A stretch of 64,000 nt of DNA from Monodelphis domestica (taxonomy: Eukaryota > Chordata > Mammalia > Didelphimorphia > Didelphidae), in NCBI RefSeq assembly GCF_027887165.1, contig NC_077230.1:22491200-22555199 (forward strand), read 5' to 3'. Each line of letters starts with the position of its first letter. The stretch's first letter is position 1. Below are positions 44,296 through 54,690 of the stretch, piece by piece. A program made the position numbers and the translations under genes. Under the pieces are notes generated by a model. That model saw only the letters and a program-made list of their open reading frames with translations. It made no database searches and had not been told where the DNA came from.

Positions 44296-45449
44296 TTTCT
44301 TTCTTTTTTTTTATTAATTCATTTAGTCAATTTAGAACATTATTCCTTGCTTACAAGAATCACATGATTTCCCTCCCTCCCCTCCACCCACCATTCCGGC
44401 AACCCATGTGCAATTTCATTGGGTATTACATATGTCCTTGATCAAAACCCATTTCCATGTTGTTGGTGTTTGCATTAGGATGTTCATTTAGAGTCTACAT
44501 CAACAGCCATATCCCCTTGACCCATGTATTCAAGCAGTTGTTTTCCTTCTATTTCTGCTCCCACAGTTTTTCTTCTGAATGTGGATAATATTTTTTCTTG
44601 TAGATCCCTCCAAGTTGTTCAGGATCACTGAATTGCCTCTAATGGAGAAGTCCATTACATTAGATTGTACCACATCACTTCCTGGAGATTGTTCCAGTTC
44701 ACATGGAATTCCTCCACTTTAATTATTCCTTTTAGCACAATTGTATTCCATCACCAACATATACCACAACTTGTTCAGCCATTCCCCAATTGAAGGGCAT
44801 CCCCTTGTTTTCCAATTTTTGGCCACCACAAAGAGCGCAGCTATGAATATTCTTGTACATGTCTTTTTCCTTATTATCTCTTTGGGGTACAAACCCAGCA
44901 GTGCTATGGCTGGATCAAAGGGCAAAAAGTCTTTTATCGCCCTTTGGGCATAGTTCCAAATTGCCCTCCAGAATGGTTGGATCAATTCACAACGCCAATC
45001 TGCTAGGTGTGAGGTGATACCTCAGAGTTGTTTTGATGTGTATTTCTCTAATTCTAAGAGATTTAGAACACTTTTTCATGTGCTTATTAATAGTTTTGAT
45101 TTCTTTGGCTGAAAATTGCCTGTTCATTTCCCTTGCCCATTTATCAATTGGAGAATGGCTTGATTTTTTGTACAACTGGTTTAGCTCTTTATGAATTTGA
45201 GTAATTAGACCTTTGTCAGAGGTTTTTGTTATGAAGATTGTTTCCCAATTTGTTATTTCCCTTCTAATTTTGGTTACTTTGGTTTTGTTTGTACAAAACC
45301 TTTTTAATTTGATATAGTCAAAATTATTTATTTTATATTTTGTGACTCGTTCTAAGTCTTGCTTGGTTTTAAAATCTTTCCTTTCCCAAAGGTCTGACAT
45401 GTATACTATTGTGTGTTCGCCTAATTTTCTTATACTTTCCTTCTTTTTC
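44296..45449 (-). mobile_element. L1 3' end: 3' UTR and ORF2 C-terminus, joined to another L1 by deletion
   Basis: T-rich sequence (A-tail) at 44300-44330 is followed by L1 3' UTR and the end of ORF2. The frame at 44719-44985 shows PFWRAIWNYAQRAIKDFL and FIAALFVVAKNWKTRGCPSI. The frame at 44987-45454 shows [39 protein letters not shown] and [20 protein letters not shown]. At about 45449 it jumps without transition to the endonuclease region. A short run at 44690-44730 and a gap near 44994 indicate further small losses. Confidence 0.85.
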
Positions 45450-46359
45450 CTCATTGTCTATACTCCCTTTTAACAGAATATATTTACCTTCACTATCCCT
45501 TTTAATCAGGTCTATTTTTACTTTGGTTTTTGTTAGATATCATGATTGCAACTCCTGCCTTCTTTCTGTCATTTGAGGCCCAATAGGTCTTGCTCCACCC
45601 TTTAATTCTGACCTTGTGAGTATCTACCCACCCTAGCTGTGTTTCTTGTAGACAACATATGGTAGGGTTTTGGATTCTAATCCACTCTGCTATTCACTTG
45701 CGTTTTATGGGTGAGTTCATCCCATTCACATTCAAAGTTATGGTTGTCATTTGTGAATTCCCTAGCATTTTGATATCCTCTCCTGGTTCTGTCCTTTCTT
45801 CTTTTGCTATATCCTTTTAAACCAGTGGTTTACTTTTAATCAATCCCCCTAATCCCCTCCCTTGATATGCTTCTCTTTCTGGTCCCTCCCTTTTTATTCC
45901 CTTCTTGTTTTTTTTTTTAGTGTCTGTTAAGTTCCCTCCCCTCTACCCCCCTTAGTTTCCCCTTCTCCCTTACCCTGTAGGATAAGATATAATTCAAGAT
46001 CCCAATGGACCTAGATGTTCTTCCCACTCAGAGTTGATTTCACTGAGAGTAAGGTTTAAGTATTACCTATTAGCACTCTCTTCCTCTCCTTCTTATAAGC
46101 GTATTCTTCCCCCTCCCCTTCCCATGTGTATCTTTGTGTGAAAAAGATTATTCTATTTATTTTATTTCTTCATGTATCTCTTGGTACCATCATCAGTTCC
46201 CTCCCCCTTTTTCTTTTTTTGCATATTATCTTATAGCCCTTCATACCCCACTCTTTTCCTATGAGTGATTCTTCTAATTACTATAATAATTAATACAATT
46301 TTTGAGACTTACAAATAACATTTCCCATATATTAATATATATAATTTGATCTAATTGTA

Positions 46360-48525
46360 GTAGTGGTAGTCTCTTGATGACCGAGAATGACAATTGTCTT
46401 TGTGCATTATCATCTTTTCATGTACCCTCATGTGGCTTTGGAGTCCACAGGCTGAGGCGCAGAGTTTGTGGCACATGGGGCCTGGGACGCCAGTTGTTAC
46501 GGGAGGTGCGGTTGTGGCCTGGTGTCGATGTTCACGCGCAGCGGCAAGACGTCAACGTCGCTCATCTTCAAAGGTGGTGGCGGCATGGTGAAAGTTGCTT
46601 TGGTGTCATGCCAGCCCACTTCAAGTTGGACTTTAGCTGATCCTTGTATCTTCTCTTTGGTCGGCCTTGTTTCCTGAGTCCAGTTGACAGTTCACCATAG
46701 AATACCTGTCTTGGTGTTCGCTGTGGGTCCATGTGGATGACGTGTCCAGACCATCGTAGCTGGGTTTTGAGGACCAGGACTTCGATGCTGGTGGAGTTGG
46801 CTCTGTCGAGGACTTCCTGGTTGGTGATTCCGTCCTGCCATAGGATCCTCATGATTGACCGGAGGGAGCTTTGGTGGAATTGCTCCAGCTGTTTCATGTG
46901 CTTCCGGTATAGTGTCCATGTCTTGCAATCGTACAGGAGCGAGCTGAGGGCCACTGCAGTATACACTTTGAGCTTCATCACAGTGCTTACACCGCTGTGT
47001 TGGAGGACTTTGCAGCGCAGCTGCCCGAGTGCCTGGCTGGCCTTTTGGATCCTGGCATTAATCTTGTGGTCTAGGGACCCGTTGTTGGTGATGGTGCTCC
47101 CCAGGTACTTGAAAGTGTTGACATTAGAAAGCTGTGTGCCATCGATTGTAATGCACAGCTGGTCCGTTGGCCTCCCTGGTGCAGGTTGGAACAGCACCTC
47201 TGTTTTGCTGGGGCTGATAGTCTGGCCAAACAGTTTTGTTGCTGTAGAGAACCCGTCCACAATGGTTTGAAGATGATTTTCTTGGTGGGCCATGAGAGCA
47301 CAGTCATCTGCAAAGAGAGCTGCCAGGATGAGTCTCTCTGTTGTCTTTGTTTTTGCAGTCAGGAGGTGAAGGTCGAATAGTAAGCCATCTAGTTGATATT
47401 TGATGTAGACGCCCATGTCTAGATCTATCACAGCATGTCATAATACTTGGGTGAAAAATAGGTTGAATAGTACTGGAGCGAGGACACAGCCTTGTTTCAC
47501 GCCATTGGAGATGTTGAAGCGACCGGAAATCTCTCCACCAGATAGGACTTCCCCTGTCATGTCGACATGAAAGAACTGGATCAGTTTGACGAATTTTGCT
47601 GGGCAACCGAGCTTGCTGAGGATCACCCACAATGCGTCCCTGTTCACTGTGTCGAACGCCTTTGTCAGGTCTATGAAGACAATGTAGAGACTCAGGTTCT
47701 GCTGAAGGCATTTTTCCTGCATTTGCCTCACCGTGAAGACCATGTCGATGGTGCCGCGATCTGGTCGGAAGCCACATTGTGATTCAGGCAGGTTCTGCTC
47801 TGAAACAGATGACAGGAGTCTGCTGAGTATAACAGGGGTGAGGATCTTTCCAGCAGTGGAGAGTAGTGAGATGCCTCTGTAGTTGTCACAGGCTGCTCGT
47901 GCGCCTTTGTTCTTGTATAGGGCTACAATGGAGGCATTTCTGAGTTCTGGAGGCATGTCTTCCTCTTCCCATATGTTGGTCAGCACTATGTGGAATGCCT
48001 GGAGCGCCTTTCCACTTAAGGCCTTGTACACCTCGGTTGGGATCCCATCTTTACCAGGTGCCTTGCCTGCACTCATTTGTTTAATGGCTTTTTGGACTTC
48101 CTCTATTGAAGGAGGGACATCAAGTTGTTCAATGGTGTGGTTTGGGGGGATCTGGTCAAGGGCGCTTTGGTCGACTGAAGAGGGCCGGTTGAGAAGCTGA
48201 CTGAAGTGTTCTTTCCACCTGTTGCTGATGCCTTTTTTATCTTTTATGAGAGTGTCACCTCGGAGGGAGTGGTGGTGGGTTTTAATGGCCCATAGACAGT
48301 CTTGAGGGCACTGAAAAATTGTTTGTAGTTTTTCATATCAGCAAAGCGATGGATTTCTTCTGCCTTTTTTTCCCACCGTTGGTCTTGCATCTTCCTGATC
48401 TCACACTGCACCATGGCTTGGAGAGACTTGAATCTGTCCTTTTTAGGAGCAGAATTTGGGTTATTTTGCCACTCCATAAAGGCTTTGTTCTTTTTGCTCA
48501 ATAGGTCTACAATAGCAGCGTTGTT
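46360..48525 (-). mobile_element. RTE-clade LINE, 5' truncated, with 9-bp target duplication
   Basis: This is a 2.17-kb insertion in L1. The flanks ctaattgta at 46351-46359 and 48526-48534 are a perfect duplication. It holds the linker, reverse transcriptase and C-terminal part of an RTE protein, a 3' UTR of about 200 bp and a short tail (tagtctcttgatgaccgag, then tagtggtag, on the plus strand) without poly-A, typical of RTE. Its G/C content is higher than that of the L1 around it. The upstream endonuclease is missing because of 5' truncation. One stop and one shift break the frame, so it is a rather recent copy. Confidence 0.9.
46568..48501 (-). pseudogene. RTE-clade reverse transcriptase (partial, one stop and one frameshift)
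   Basis: The protein would copy RTE RNA into DNA at the insertion site. Frame pieces: 48244-48501 (linker, QWRWEKKAEEIHRF-like, FFSALKTVYGPLKP), 47438-48076 and 46568-47431. The second starts MSAGKAPGKDGIPTEVYKAL and has the RT motifs RGISLLSTAGKILTPVI, CGFRPDRGTIDMVF, VFIDLTKAFDTVNRDALW (motif A) and SNGVKQGCVLAPVLFNL (motif B). The third has ALFADDCALMAH (motif C, FADD), NTFKYLGSTITNNGSLDHKI, ALSSLLYDCKTWTLYRKH and LRWSGHVIHMD, usual for RTE C-termini. The last two are in the same frame, separated by a TGA at 47438-47440, probably from CGA. The linker is in another frame, shifted between about 48270 and 48290. The endonuclease is missing. Confidence 0.9.
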
Positions 48526-48649
48526 CTAATTGTAACCCTTAAAAAAGAGAGTTTGAATAAAAAAAAAACATTTTTCTCCTTTTCCCTCTCATATTTACCT
48601 TTTCATGTTTCTCTTGATCTTTGTGTTTGGATATCAAACTTTCCACTTA

Positions 48650-49602
48650 GTTCTGGTCTTTTCTTTACAAATACTTGGAAATCTTCTATTTTGTTGAATG
48701 CCCATACTTTTCCCTAGAAGTATATAGTCAGTTTTGATGGATAGGTGATTCTTGGTTGAAGACCCAGTTCTCTTGCCTTTCTGAATATCATGTTCCAGGC
48801 CTTTCAGTCCTTTAGTGTGAAAGCTGCCAGGTCTTGTGTGATACTGATTGGTGCTCCTTGGTATCTGAATTGTCTCTTCTTGGCTTCTTGTAGAATTTTC
48901 TCCTGAGCTTTAAAGCTCTGGAATTTGGCAATTACATACCTGGGAGTTGTCTTTTGGGGATTTAATGTAGAGGGTGTTCTATGAACTCTTTCAATATCTA
49001 TTTTACCCCCTTGTTCAAGAACATCAGGGCAGTTTTCTTGGATGATTTCTTGTATTATGATGTTAAGATTTGTATTTATTTCTGGCTTTTCAGGTAGGCC
49101 AATGATTCTCAAATTGTCTCTCCTCCCTCTGCTTTCCTGATGTCACCTTATCAGTGAGATATTTTATGTTTTCTTCTATTTTGTCAGTCTTTTGACTTTG
49201 CTTTATTAATTCTTGCTGTTTTGCAAGATCATTGTCTTCCAGTTGCCTAATTATGGTCTTTAAAGACTGGTTTTCCTTTTCAGTGTGGTCTATCCTGTTT
49301 TTTGAGGCTTCCAGCTGTTTCTCCAATTGGAAGTTCTTGTACTTTAGACTGTTGTTTTTTCTTTGAATTATTTCCCACTTTTCTTGCCAGAAGACTTCCA
49401 TCTTTTTGATAAGCTCCAATTTGAATTCTTCCAGAGGTTATGAACAATTTCCATTTTTTTTGGAAAGTTTTGATTTTGTATGAATTTCTTCCTCTATTTC
49501 CTCTGTAACCTGGGTTTTCTCTCTGTAAAAATTTTCCAGGGTCAATGCCTTCCTCCTGTTTTTCTTGGAGACTGTTTGTTGGTCCTGGGTACAATTAACC
49601 AT
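48650..49602 (-). pseudogene. L1 ORF1, broken
   Basis: The start at 49602 reads MVNCTQDQQTV in the frame that is then shifted; downstream are KNRRKALTLENF-like residues. The coiled coil is open at 49090-49419 (NNSLKYKNFQLEKQLEASKN, QSLKTIIRQLEDNDLAK). The RNA-binding part is at 48804-49112, with GGKIDIERVHRTPSTLNPQ, RYVIAKFQSFKAQEKIL and ISITQDLAAFTLKD. It is of the same ORF1 subfamily as 22830-23940. Two or three frame changes interrupt it. Confidence 0.85.
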
Positions 49603-50602
49603 CCCTGTGGTGGTTTTCCCTTCCCTTTTTAGTCAGAAATCTGAGTACAATGGGCAGGTTCTCTGTTTATGGAGTTAAGGAGCAAGGTTTTTGCCTGAGG
49701 CAAGCTCTCGAATCTCCGCAGCCTCCACTGTTCGTGAGAGTGCCCATGGTCTGCACTCCCCAGTTTGCCAGGGTTTCCATTGTAACTGCTCTCAGGTGTA
49801 TGTCCCCAGTGATCCTAGTTAGCTCCCAAGGACCTAGAGGTGCCCCCTTGTTCACTCTAGAGGTGCCTCTCACTCCCTCGTTGATTCTGGCGCTTGCTGG
49901 CTCTGACTGGCTCTGTAGGTGGGGTAGGGGAGGGTAGATCAGCTCACGTTTGGGTGGGAGCTTTTTCACCCTCTTATAGTGTAGAAATGTCCAAACCCCA
50001 TGCATCTTCAATATTGCACCCTACTGTAGAGTTCCTCCATTCTTCTGAAAATGGTTTTTATGGTCTTTTGAGGTAGTCTATTTCAGTGGGTGCTGGGGAG
50101 ATGAAGCGTCCCGCATCTAGACTGTCGCCATGCTTACCTGAAGTCTCAAAATATGTGAGGTCTCCCTTTTCATCTTGGATAATATCAATTTGGTTTTCTT
50201 CTTTCTTTTAAATTAGATTGACCAGTACTTTGTCTATTTTATTTGTTTTTTCAAAGTACCCGTTTCTAGTTTTATTTATTAGTTCAATAGTTCTTTGACT
50301 TTCAATTTTATTAATTTCTCCTTTGATTTTTAGGATTTCTAATTTAGTCTTCATCTGAGGATTTTTAATTTTCACTTTCTAGTTTTTTTTAATTTGCATG
50401 CCCAATTCATTGATCTCTGTCTACTCTAATTTGTTAATATATGAACTCAAGGATATGAATTTCTCCCTGAACACTTCTTTGGCTGCATCCCATAGATTTT
50501 GAAAGATGTCTCATCATTGTCATTATCTTCAAAGAAGTTATTAATTGTTTCTATGATTTATTCTTTAACTAATTGATTTTGGAGAATCACATTGTTTGAT
50601 TT

Positions 50603-51187
50603 CTAAATAATTTTTGATTTGCCTCTCCAGGTACCCTTACTAATTATTATTTTCATTGCATTGTGATCTGAGAAGGTTGCATTTATTATTTCTGCTCTTT
50701 TGCACTTGTTTGCAATGTTTTTATGCCCTAACACAAGGTCAATCTTTATGAATACACCATGTGCTGCTGAAAAGAAGGTGTGTTCCTTTTTGTCCCTATT
50801 TATTTTTCTCCACATATCTACTAACTCTAATTTTTCCAAGATTTCATTCACTTTTCTTACCTCTTTCTTATTTATTTTTTGGTTTGATTTATGTAGTTTG
50901 GATAGAGGAAGGTTCAGATCTCCCACTAGTATTGTTTTTCTATCTATTTCATCTTTGAGCTCCACTAGTTTCTCCTTTAAAAAATTAGATGCTATGCCAT
51001 TTGGTGCATACATGTTGAGTACTGATATTTCCTCATTGTCTATACTGCCTTTTATCAGGATGTAATTACCTTCCCTATCTCTTTTAACTAGATCTATTTT
51101 TACTTTGACTTTGTCGGATATCATGATTGTGACTCCTGCCTTCTTTTTATCACTTGATGCCCAATAGATTTGGCTCCATCCTCTCAC
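50603..51187 (-). pseudogene. L1 ORF2 endonuclease domain, open over 194 residues
   Basis: The frame shows the apurinic-type endonuclease of L1: GWSQIYWASSDKKKAGVTIM, ISVLNMYAPNGIASNFLKEK, TILVGDLNLPLSKL (GDLN catalytic block), HTFFSAAHGVFIKIDLVLGH and ATFSDHNAMKIIIS (SDH catalytic histidine). The motifs are all present, although VFIKIDLV departs from the usual R(I)DH/YIL form. This enzyme nicks the target DNA, usually at TTTTAA-like sites. It is only part of ORF2: the RT that should follow is cut off at 50147, so no working L1 protein results. Confidence 0.88.
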
Positions 51188-51803
51188 TTTTCCCTATGCA
51201 TATCTACCTTCCTCATGTGTGTTTCTTTTAGACAGATTATGGTAGGGTTTTTGATTCTAATCCACTCTGCTATTCACTTGCTTTTTATGAGTGAGTTCAT
51301 TCCATTCACATTCAGTTATGATTACCAGCTGTGTATTTTGCAGCATTTTGATTTCTACTACTAGTCCTGTCTTTTCTCCTTTCACTATTTCCTTCCACAC
51401 CAATTTTTTGTTTTTAATCAGTCCCCTTAATTCCCACCCTTATTTTACTTCCCTTTCTACCCCCCCTCCATTCTTATTCCTCCCTTATTTTCTTTACAGT
51501 CTTTTTAAACTATCCCCCACCCTCTCCCTCCCTTGTTCTGCTTCCCTCCCCACCAGTCCATTTGTTACCCTTCTGCTTCCCTATAGGGAGCAAATCAATT
51601 CTCTGCCCCAATGAATTGGATTGTTCATCCCTCTTTGAGTCAATTTCAATGCAGGAACAAGTTGAGTATTTCCTATCTCCAAGCTCTTTACCCTTCAGGT
51701 GTATTGATGTTCTACCCCCTCCTGCCATGAGCTTCTTTGTGACATATAAATTTACTGCCTTTTGTTTCTGTTAGTATTAAACTCTTTTTTTTAGCTCTAA
51801 TTG

Positions 51804-51804
<1 letters not shown>

Positions 51805-51839
<35 letters not shown>

Positions 51840-51840
51840 T
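51805..51840. repeat. (TA)n(CA)n microsatellite
   Basis: A TA run passes into cacacacacat. It lies in unit 1 of the duplicated L1 inter-ORF segment. Confidence 0.9.
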
Positions 51841-52203
51841 ATATATGTATTTATGCATGCATATATCTATATACATATTTATGTCTTGGCATTTCATTCT
51901 ATATAGTTTGTCACTTTCCCTCTCAGTGTAATTCTTCTAGCTGCCCAGGTGATAATAAAAAATTTTTAAGAGTTAATTAACAATGACCTCTTTTATTATA
52001 GAGATACATATCATTTTTAACTTATTGGGTCTCTCAAAAAAAAAGGTTCTTTTTTTGGTTTTGTTTTGTTTTTCTTTTCCCCCTCTTTTTTAATTACCTT
52101 TTAATGATTCTCTTGAGTTCTTCCCTCTTTGGGTCAGTTTCAAAGCATGTAAGAGTTGAGTATTTCCTATCTCCAACCTCTTTACCCTTCCAGTGTATCA
52201 ATG

Positions 52204-52205
<2 letters not shown>

Positions 52206-52256
<51 letters not shown>
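52206..52256. repeat. (CA)n microsatellite, about 25 repeats
   Basis: An uninterrupted CA run from about 52206 to 52255, within unit 2 of the duplicated segment, where the related L1 has only a few CA steps. It is long enough to be variable in length between individuals. Confidence 0.95.
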
Positions 52257-52258
<2 letters not shown>

Positions 52259-52444
52259 ATATGTATTTATGCATGTATATATATATATACCTATTTATAT
52301 CTTGTCCTTTCATCCTATACAGTTTGTCACTGTTTCCTATAAGTGTAATTCTTTTAGCTGCCCAGGGGATAGCAACAGTTTTTAAGAGTTACCAATGACC
52401 TCTTTTCTTATAGGGATACATATCATTTTAACTTATTGAGTCTC

Positions 52445-53864
52445 TTAAAAAATGTTTTTTGTTGTTTTGTTTTGTTTTTCTTTTCCCCCTCTTTTTAAAT
52501 TACCTTTTGATGATTCTCTTGAGTTCTGTGCTTGGACATCAAATTTTCTGTTCAGGTCTGGTCTTTTCTTTACAAATGCTTGGAATTCTTCTATTGTGTT
52601 GAATGACCATACTTTCCCCTGTAAGAATATAGTCAGTTTTGATGGGTATTTGATTCTTGGTTGTAGACCTAGTTCCCTTGCTTTCCGGAATATCATATTC
52701 CATGCCTTTCGGTCCTTCAGTGTGGATGCAGCCAGATCCTGTGTTATCCTCACTGTGTTTCCGTGGTATCTGAATGGCTTCTTCTTGGCAACTTGTAATA
52801 TCTTTTCTTTGGTCTGATAGTTTTTGAATTTGGCTATAACATTCCTGGGTGTTGTCAGTTGGGAATTAAATACAGAAGGTGATCTGTGGATTCTTTCAAT
52901 CTCCACTTTCTGTTCTTGTTCTAGAATATTGGGGCAGTTTCCTTGGATAATTTCCTGTGGTATTATGTCCAGGCTTTTTCTTTTGTTGTGGTCTTCTGGT
53001 AGACCAATGATTCTTAAGTTGTCTCTCCTAATAGTAGTAGTCTCTCGGTAACTGAGGATGACGTTTGTCTTTGTGCACTTTCATCTGTGATGTAGATGAG
53101 TGTGCACAAAGATACTTGTGCGTGAAGGAGATTTAAGTGGAAAAGTTGGTGCACAGAGACAGTCCCACTCTCTCGGCGTTGGAAGCCTGGGTCCGGTGGC
53201 ACAAAAAGTCGTTACACCTGGAGACTTCCTCAGCTGCATTGGATGGCCGTGTTTTCCTTTGTGCTCCAACATGCCCTAAGCACTCCACAGTGCTTTGCTG
53301 TATCGCCATCTCAGCCGTTGAACCTAGAATGATTTTCTAAATCTTCTGTTTTGTTAATGAGATGTTTCATATTTTCCTCAATTTTTTCATTCTTTTCGTT
53401 TTGTTTTATAGTGTCCTGCTGCCTTGTGAAGTCACTTGCTTCTAATTGTTGTATTCTGGTTCTTAAAGACTGGAATTCATCCGTGGCTTTTTGGTTATCC
53501 TGTTCCTTCTGGTAAGATTTTCTTTGGAGGTCATCTTTCATCTCCTTTGCTTCATTTTCAAGCTGATTAATTTTGGCTTTCAAGACACTGTTTTCTGTTT
53601 CCAGATGACTTATCTTGCTTTTAAAGTTGTCTTCAGCCTCTTTTAATTGTGTTTTGAATTGTATTTGAGTTCTTCCAGAGCCTGTATCCAATTTGCTGGG
53701 TTTTCTGTTTTTGTTTTTTTGTTTTTTTGGCTTGGAATTCCCTCATCCTTTGCTGTTCTGTCTGTATGGAAGCTGTCGATTGTAATTTCTTTTTTTTTCT
53801 GTTGTTTGCTCATATTTACCCCTTCTTTACTCCATGCTGTTTCCTGAGCTTTTGCTCCTCTCAT
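52445..53864 (-). pseudogene. L1 ORF1, interrupted by a SINE
   Basis: The N-terminal part is open at 53643-53864 (MRGAKAQETAWSKEGVNMSK, KKKEITIDSFHTDRTAKDEG), the coiled coil at 53311-53691 (SHLETENSVLKAKINQLENE, DEFQSLRTRIQQLEASD). The RNA-binding and C-terminal part is at 52445-52906, with MEIERIHRSPSVFNSQ, RNVIAKFKNYQTKEKIL, RITQDLAASTLKDRKAW and RELGLQPRIKYPSKL. The SINE at 53031-53322 separates coiled coil and RNA-binding part. The coiled coil has one heptad unit where the sister copy at 14366 has three. Apart from the SINE, damage is light, so this is a young copy. Confidence 0.9.
53031..53322 (-). mobile_element. RTE-tailed SINE inserted in L1 ORF1
   Basis: The L1 sequence is continuous at 14150 (gtctcttctcaaatgatttt), but here it is split by 292 bp that begin (plus strand) agtagtagtctctcggtaac and end tcgccatctcagccgttgaa. 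The left end matches the 3' tail of the RTE LINE at 46360: tagtctct, gaggatgac / gagaatgac, tttgtctttgtgca, ttcatct. The element is therefore on the minus strand and shares about 60 bp of tail with the RTE, as expected for a SINE moved by RTE. A possible short duplication (ccta) flanks it. Confidence 0.8.
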
Positions 53865-54443
53865 TTTTTTTTGTTGTTGTTGTGGTTTTGGGCTTTTCTT
53901 TCTGCCTTCACCCTTGGAGTTTTGTCAGTAAATCTCTCAGTGCAGTCTGTGGGGGAGGGGTGTTGGAGCTTGAGCTTCTTTGCCCTCTTGAAGCTTTGAT
54001 GGTATTACGTCTGGCTGGGTTGCTGGATGTGCCCTGGGTCCAAAACCTCCAGAAGGGGGGGCAATATGGAGTGTCTCCGCTGCTGAAACTATGCCTCCTG
54101 CTCTGCACTCTGCATTTCTCCTCTATCTGCTTCCCTGTTGGCACAGCTTTGCCCACAAGGTACTCCCTCCAGACCAGTTCCTTTGCCTACACAGAGGTTC
54201 CAACAGCTGCTGGAGGCTTAGTGCTCTAGGTGGGGGAGTGGTCCAGGGACCTTCCTTCTTCCTTCCCCTTAAACCAGAGTGTTCTTGAATTCCAGCTTTT
54301 GGGGTCATACCTTTTAAGTTGAGTCCAGCAGGAGGGTTTCTTGGCTCTGTCTTGTTGTTAGTTGATTTTCAGTCCCATAGGAGCATTTAGTTTGCAACTG
54401 GTAAGGAAGGGTTTTCAGAGTTCTGAATGTTTGCTGCCTCTAC

Positions 54444-54456
54444 GCCGCCATCTTGA
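54444..54456 (-). promoter_or_regulatory. YY1-like motif at L1 5' end
   Basis: The plus strand reads gccgccatcttg, so the L1 sense strand has CAAGATGGCGGC, the YY1 consensus, about 15 bp inside the L1 5' end. Human L1 has the same arrangement, and YY1 there sets the transcription start. A diverged form is at 3800. Confidence 0.55.
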
Positions 54457-54482
54457 CTCCACCCTCTGCCAGTCTCATTTTT

Positions 54483-54690
54483 GAGAGGCAGCCTAGGGTA
54501 GAGGATAGAAGACAGATCTCTGAGTCAGGAGGATTGGAGTTCAAGACCTACCTCCAACCTTTTCTGGCTAAGTGACCCTGGATAAATCTCTGGGTTTTTC
54601 CAAGGCAGAAGGAGACTCTCTGAGAATTCAAACTACCAAATCACAGTAATTCTGCCTTGGAAGAATGAAATCACAAGTCCAAACCAGAAA
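54483..54690 (+). mobile_element. CORE-SINE (diverged)
   Basis: It has gaggcagcctagggtagagg, tcaggaggattggagttcaa and gctaagtgaccctggataaa, then an unusual 3' part. The head and B-box-like region are clear. Confidence 0.65.

Larger units (their letters stand above)
45450..50146 (-). mobile_element. L1 5' part: endonuclease end, inter-ORF region, ORF1, 5' UTR; holds an RTE LINE
   Basis: It starts at cctcattgtctatactccc, which corresponds to 21873 in the longer L1, and runs to a 5' end near 50145 (actgtcgccatgcttacctg). The RTE insertion at 46360-48525 interrupts the inter-ORF region. Its 5' end abuts the middle of ORF2 of another L1 at 50147. The simplest reading is that it inserted into that L1 and that a later deletion of several kb removed its own 3' end and the flanking part of the host L1. 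Confidence 0.75.
50147..52120 (-). mobile_element. L1: N-terminal half of ORF2 and inter-ORF region
   Basis: It begins in the ORF2 reverse transcriptase region (tctcccttttcatcttggat corresponds to 21006 elsewhere) and runs through the endonuclease (50603-51187) and the inter-ORF region. Its own 3' half is missing at 50147, where another L1 5' end abuts. At 52120 it passes into a second copy of the inter-ORF region. Confidence 0.82.
51625..52535. repeat. Direct duplication of L1 inter-ORF segment (two units)
   Basis: Unit 1 (51625-52120) and unit 2 (52121-52535) share the same order: ccctctttgagtcaatttca / ccctctttgggtcagtttca, gttgagtatttcctatctcc, a TA/CA tract, atgtatttatgcatg, agtttgtcactgtt, ctagctgcccagg, and gattctcttgagttc at the end. 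Unit 2 is closer to the L1 at 9682 than unit 1 is, and lacks about 100 bp around its CA tract. This is either a tandem duplication or a join of two different L1 copies. Confidence 0.85.
52121..54470 (-). mobile_element. Younger L1: inter-ORF region, ORF1 and 5' UTR
   Basis: It runs from the second inter-ORF unit through ORF1 (52445-53864) to a 5' end near 54470 (cgccgccatcttgactcc). It is very close to the L1 at 9682-15009. An RTE-tailed SINE interrupts ORF1 at 53031-53322. No target duplication could be paired for this segment because its 3' side is joined to other L1 sequence. Confidence 0.82.

Noticed and set aside
46731-47270. Plus-strand frame of 179 residues
   Set aside because: It is the antisense shadow of the RTE reverse transcriptase at 46568-47431.
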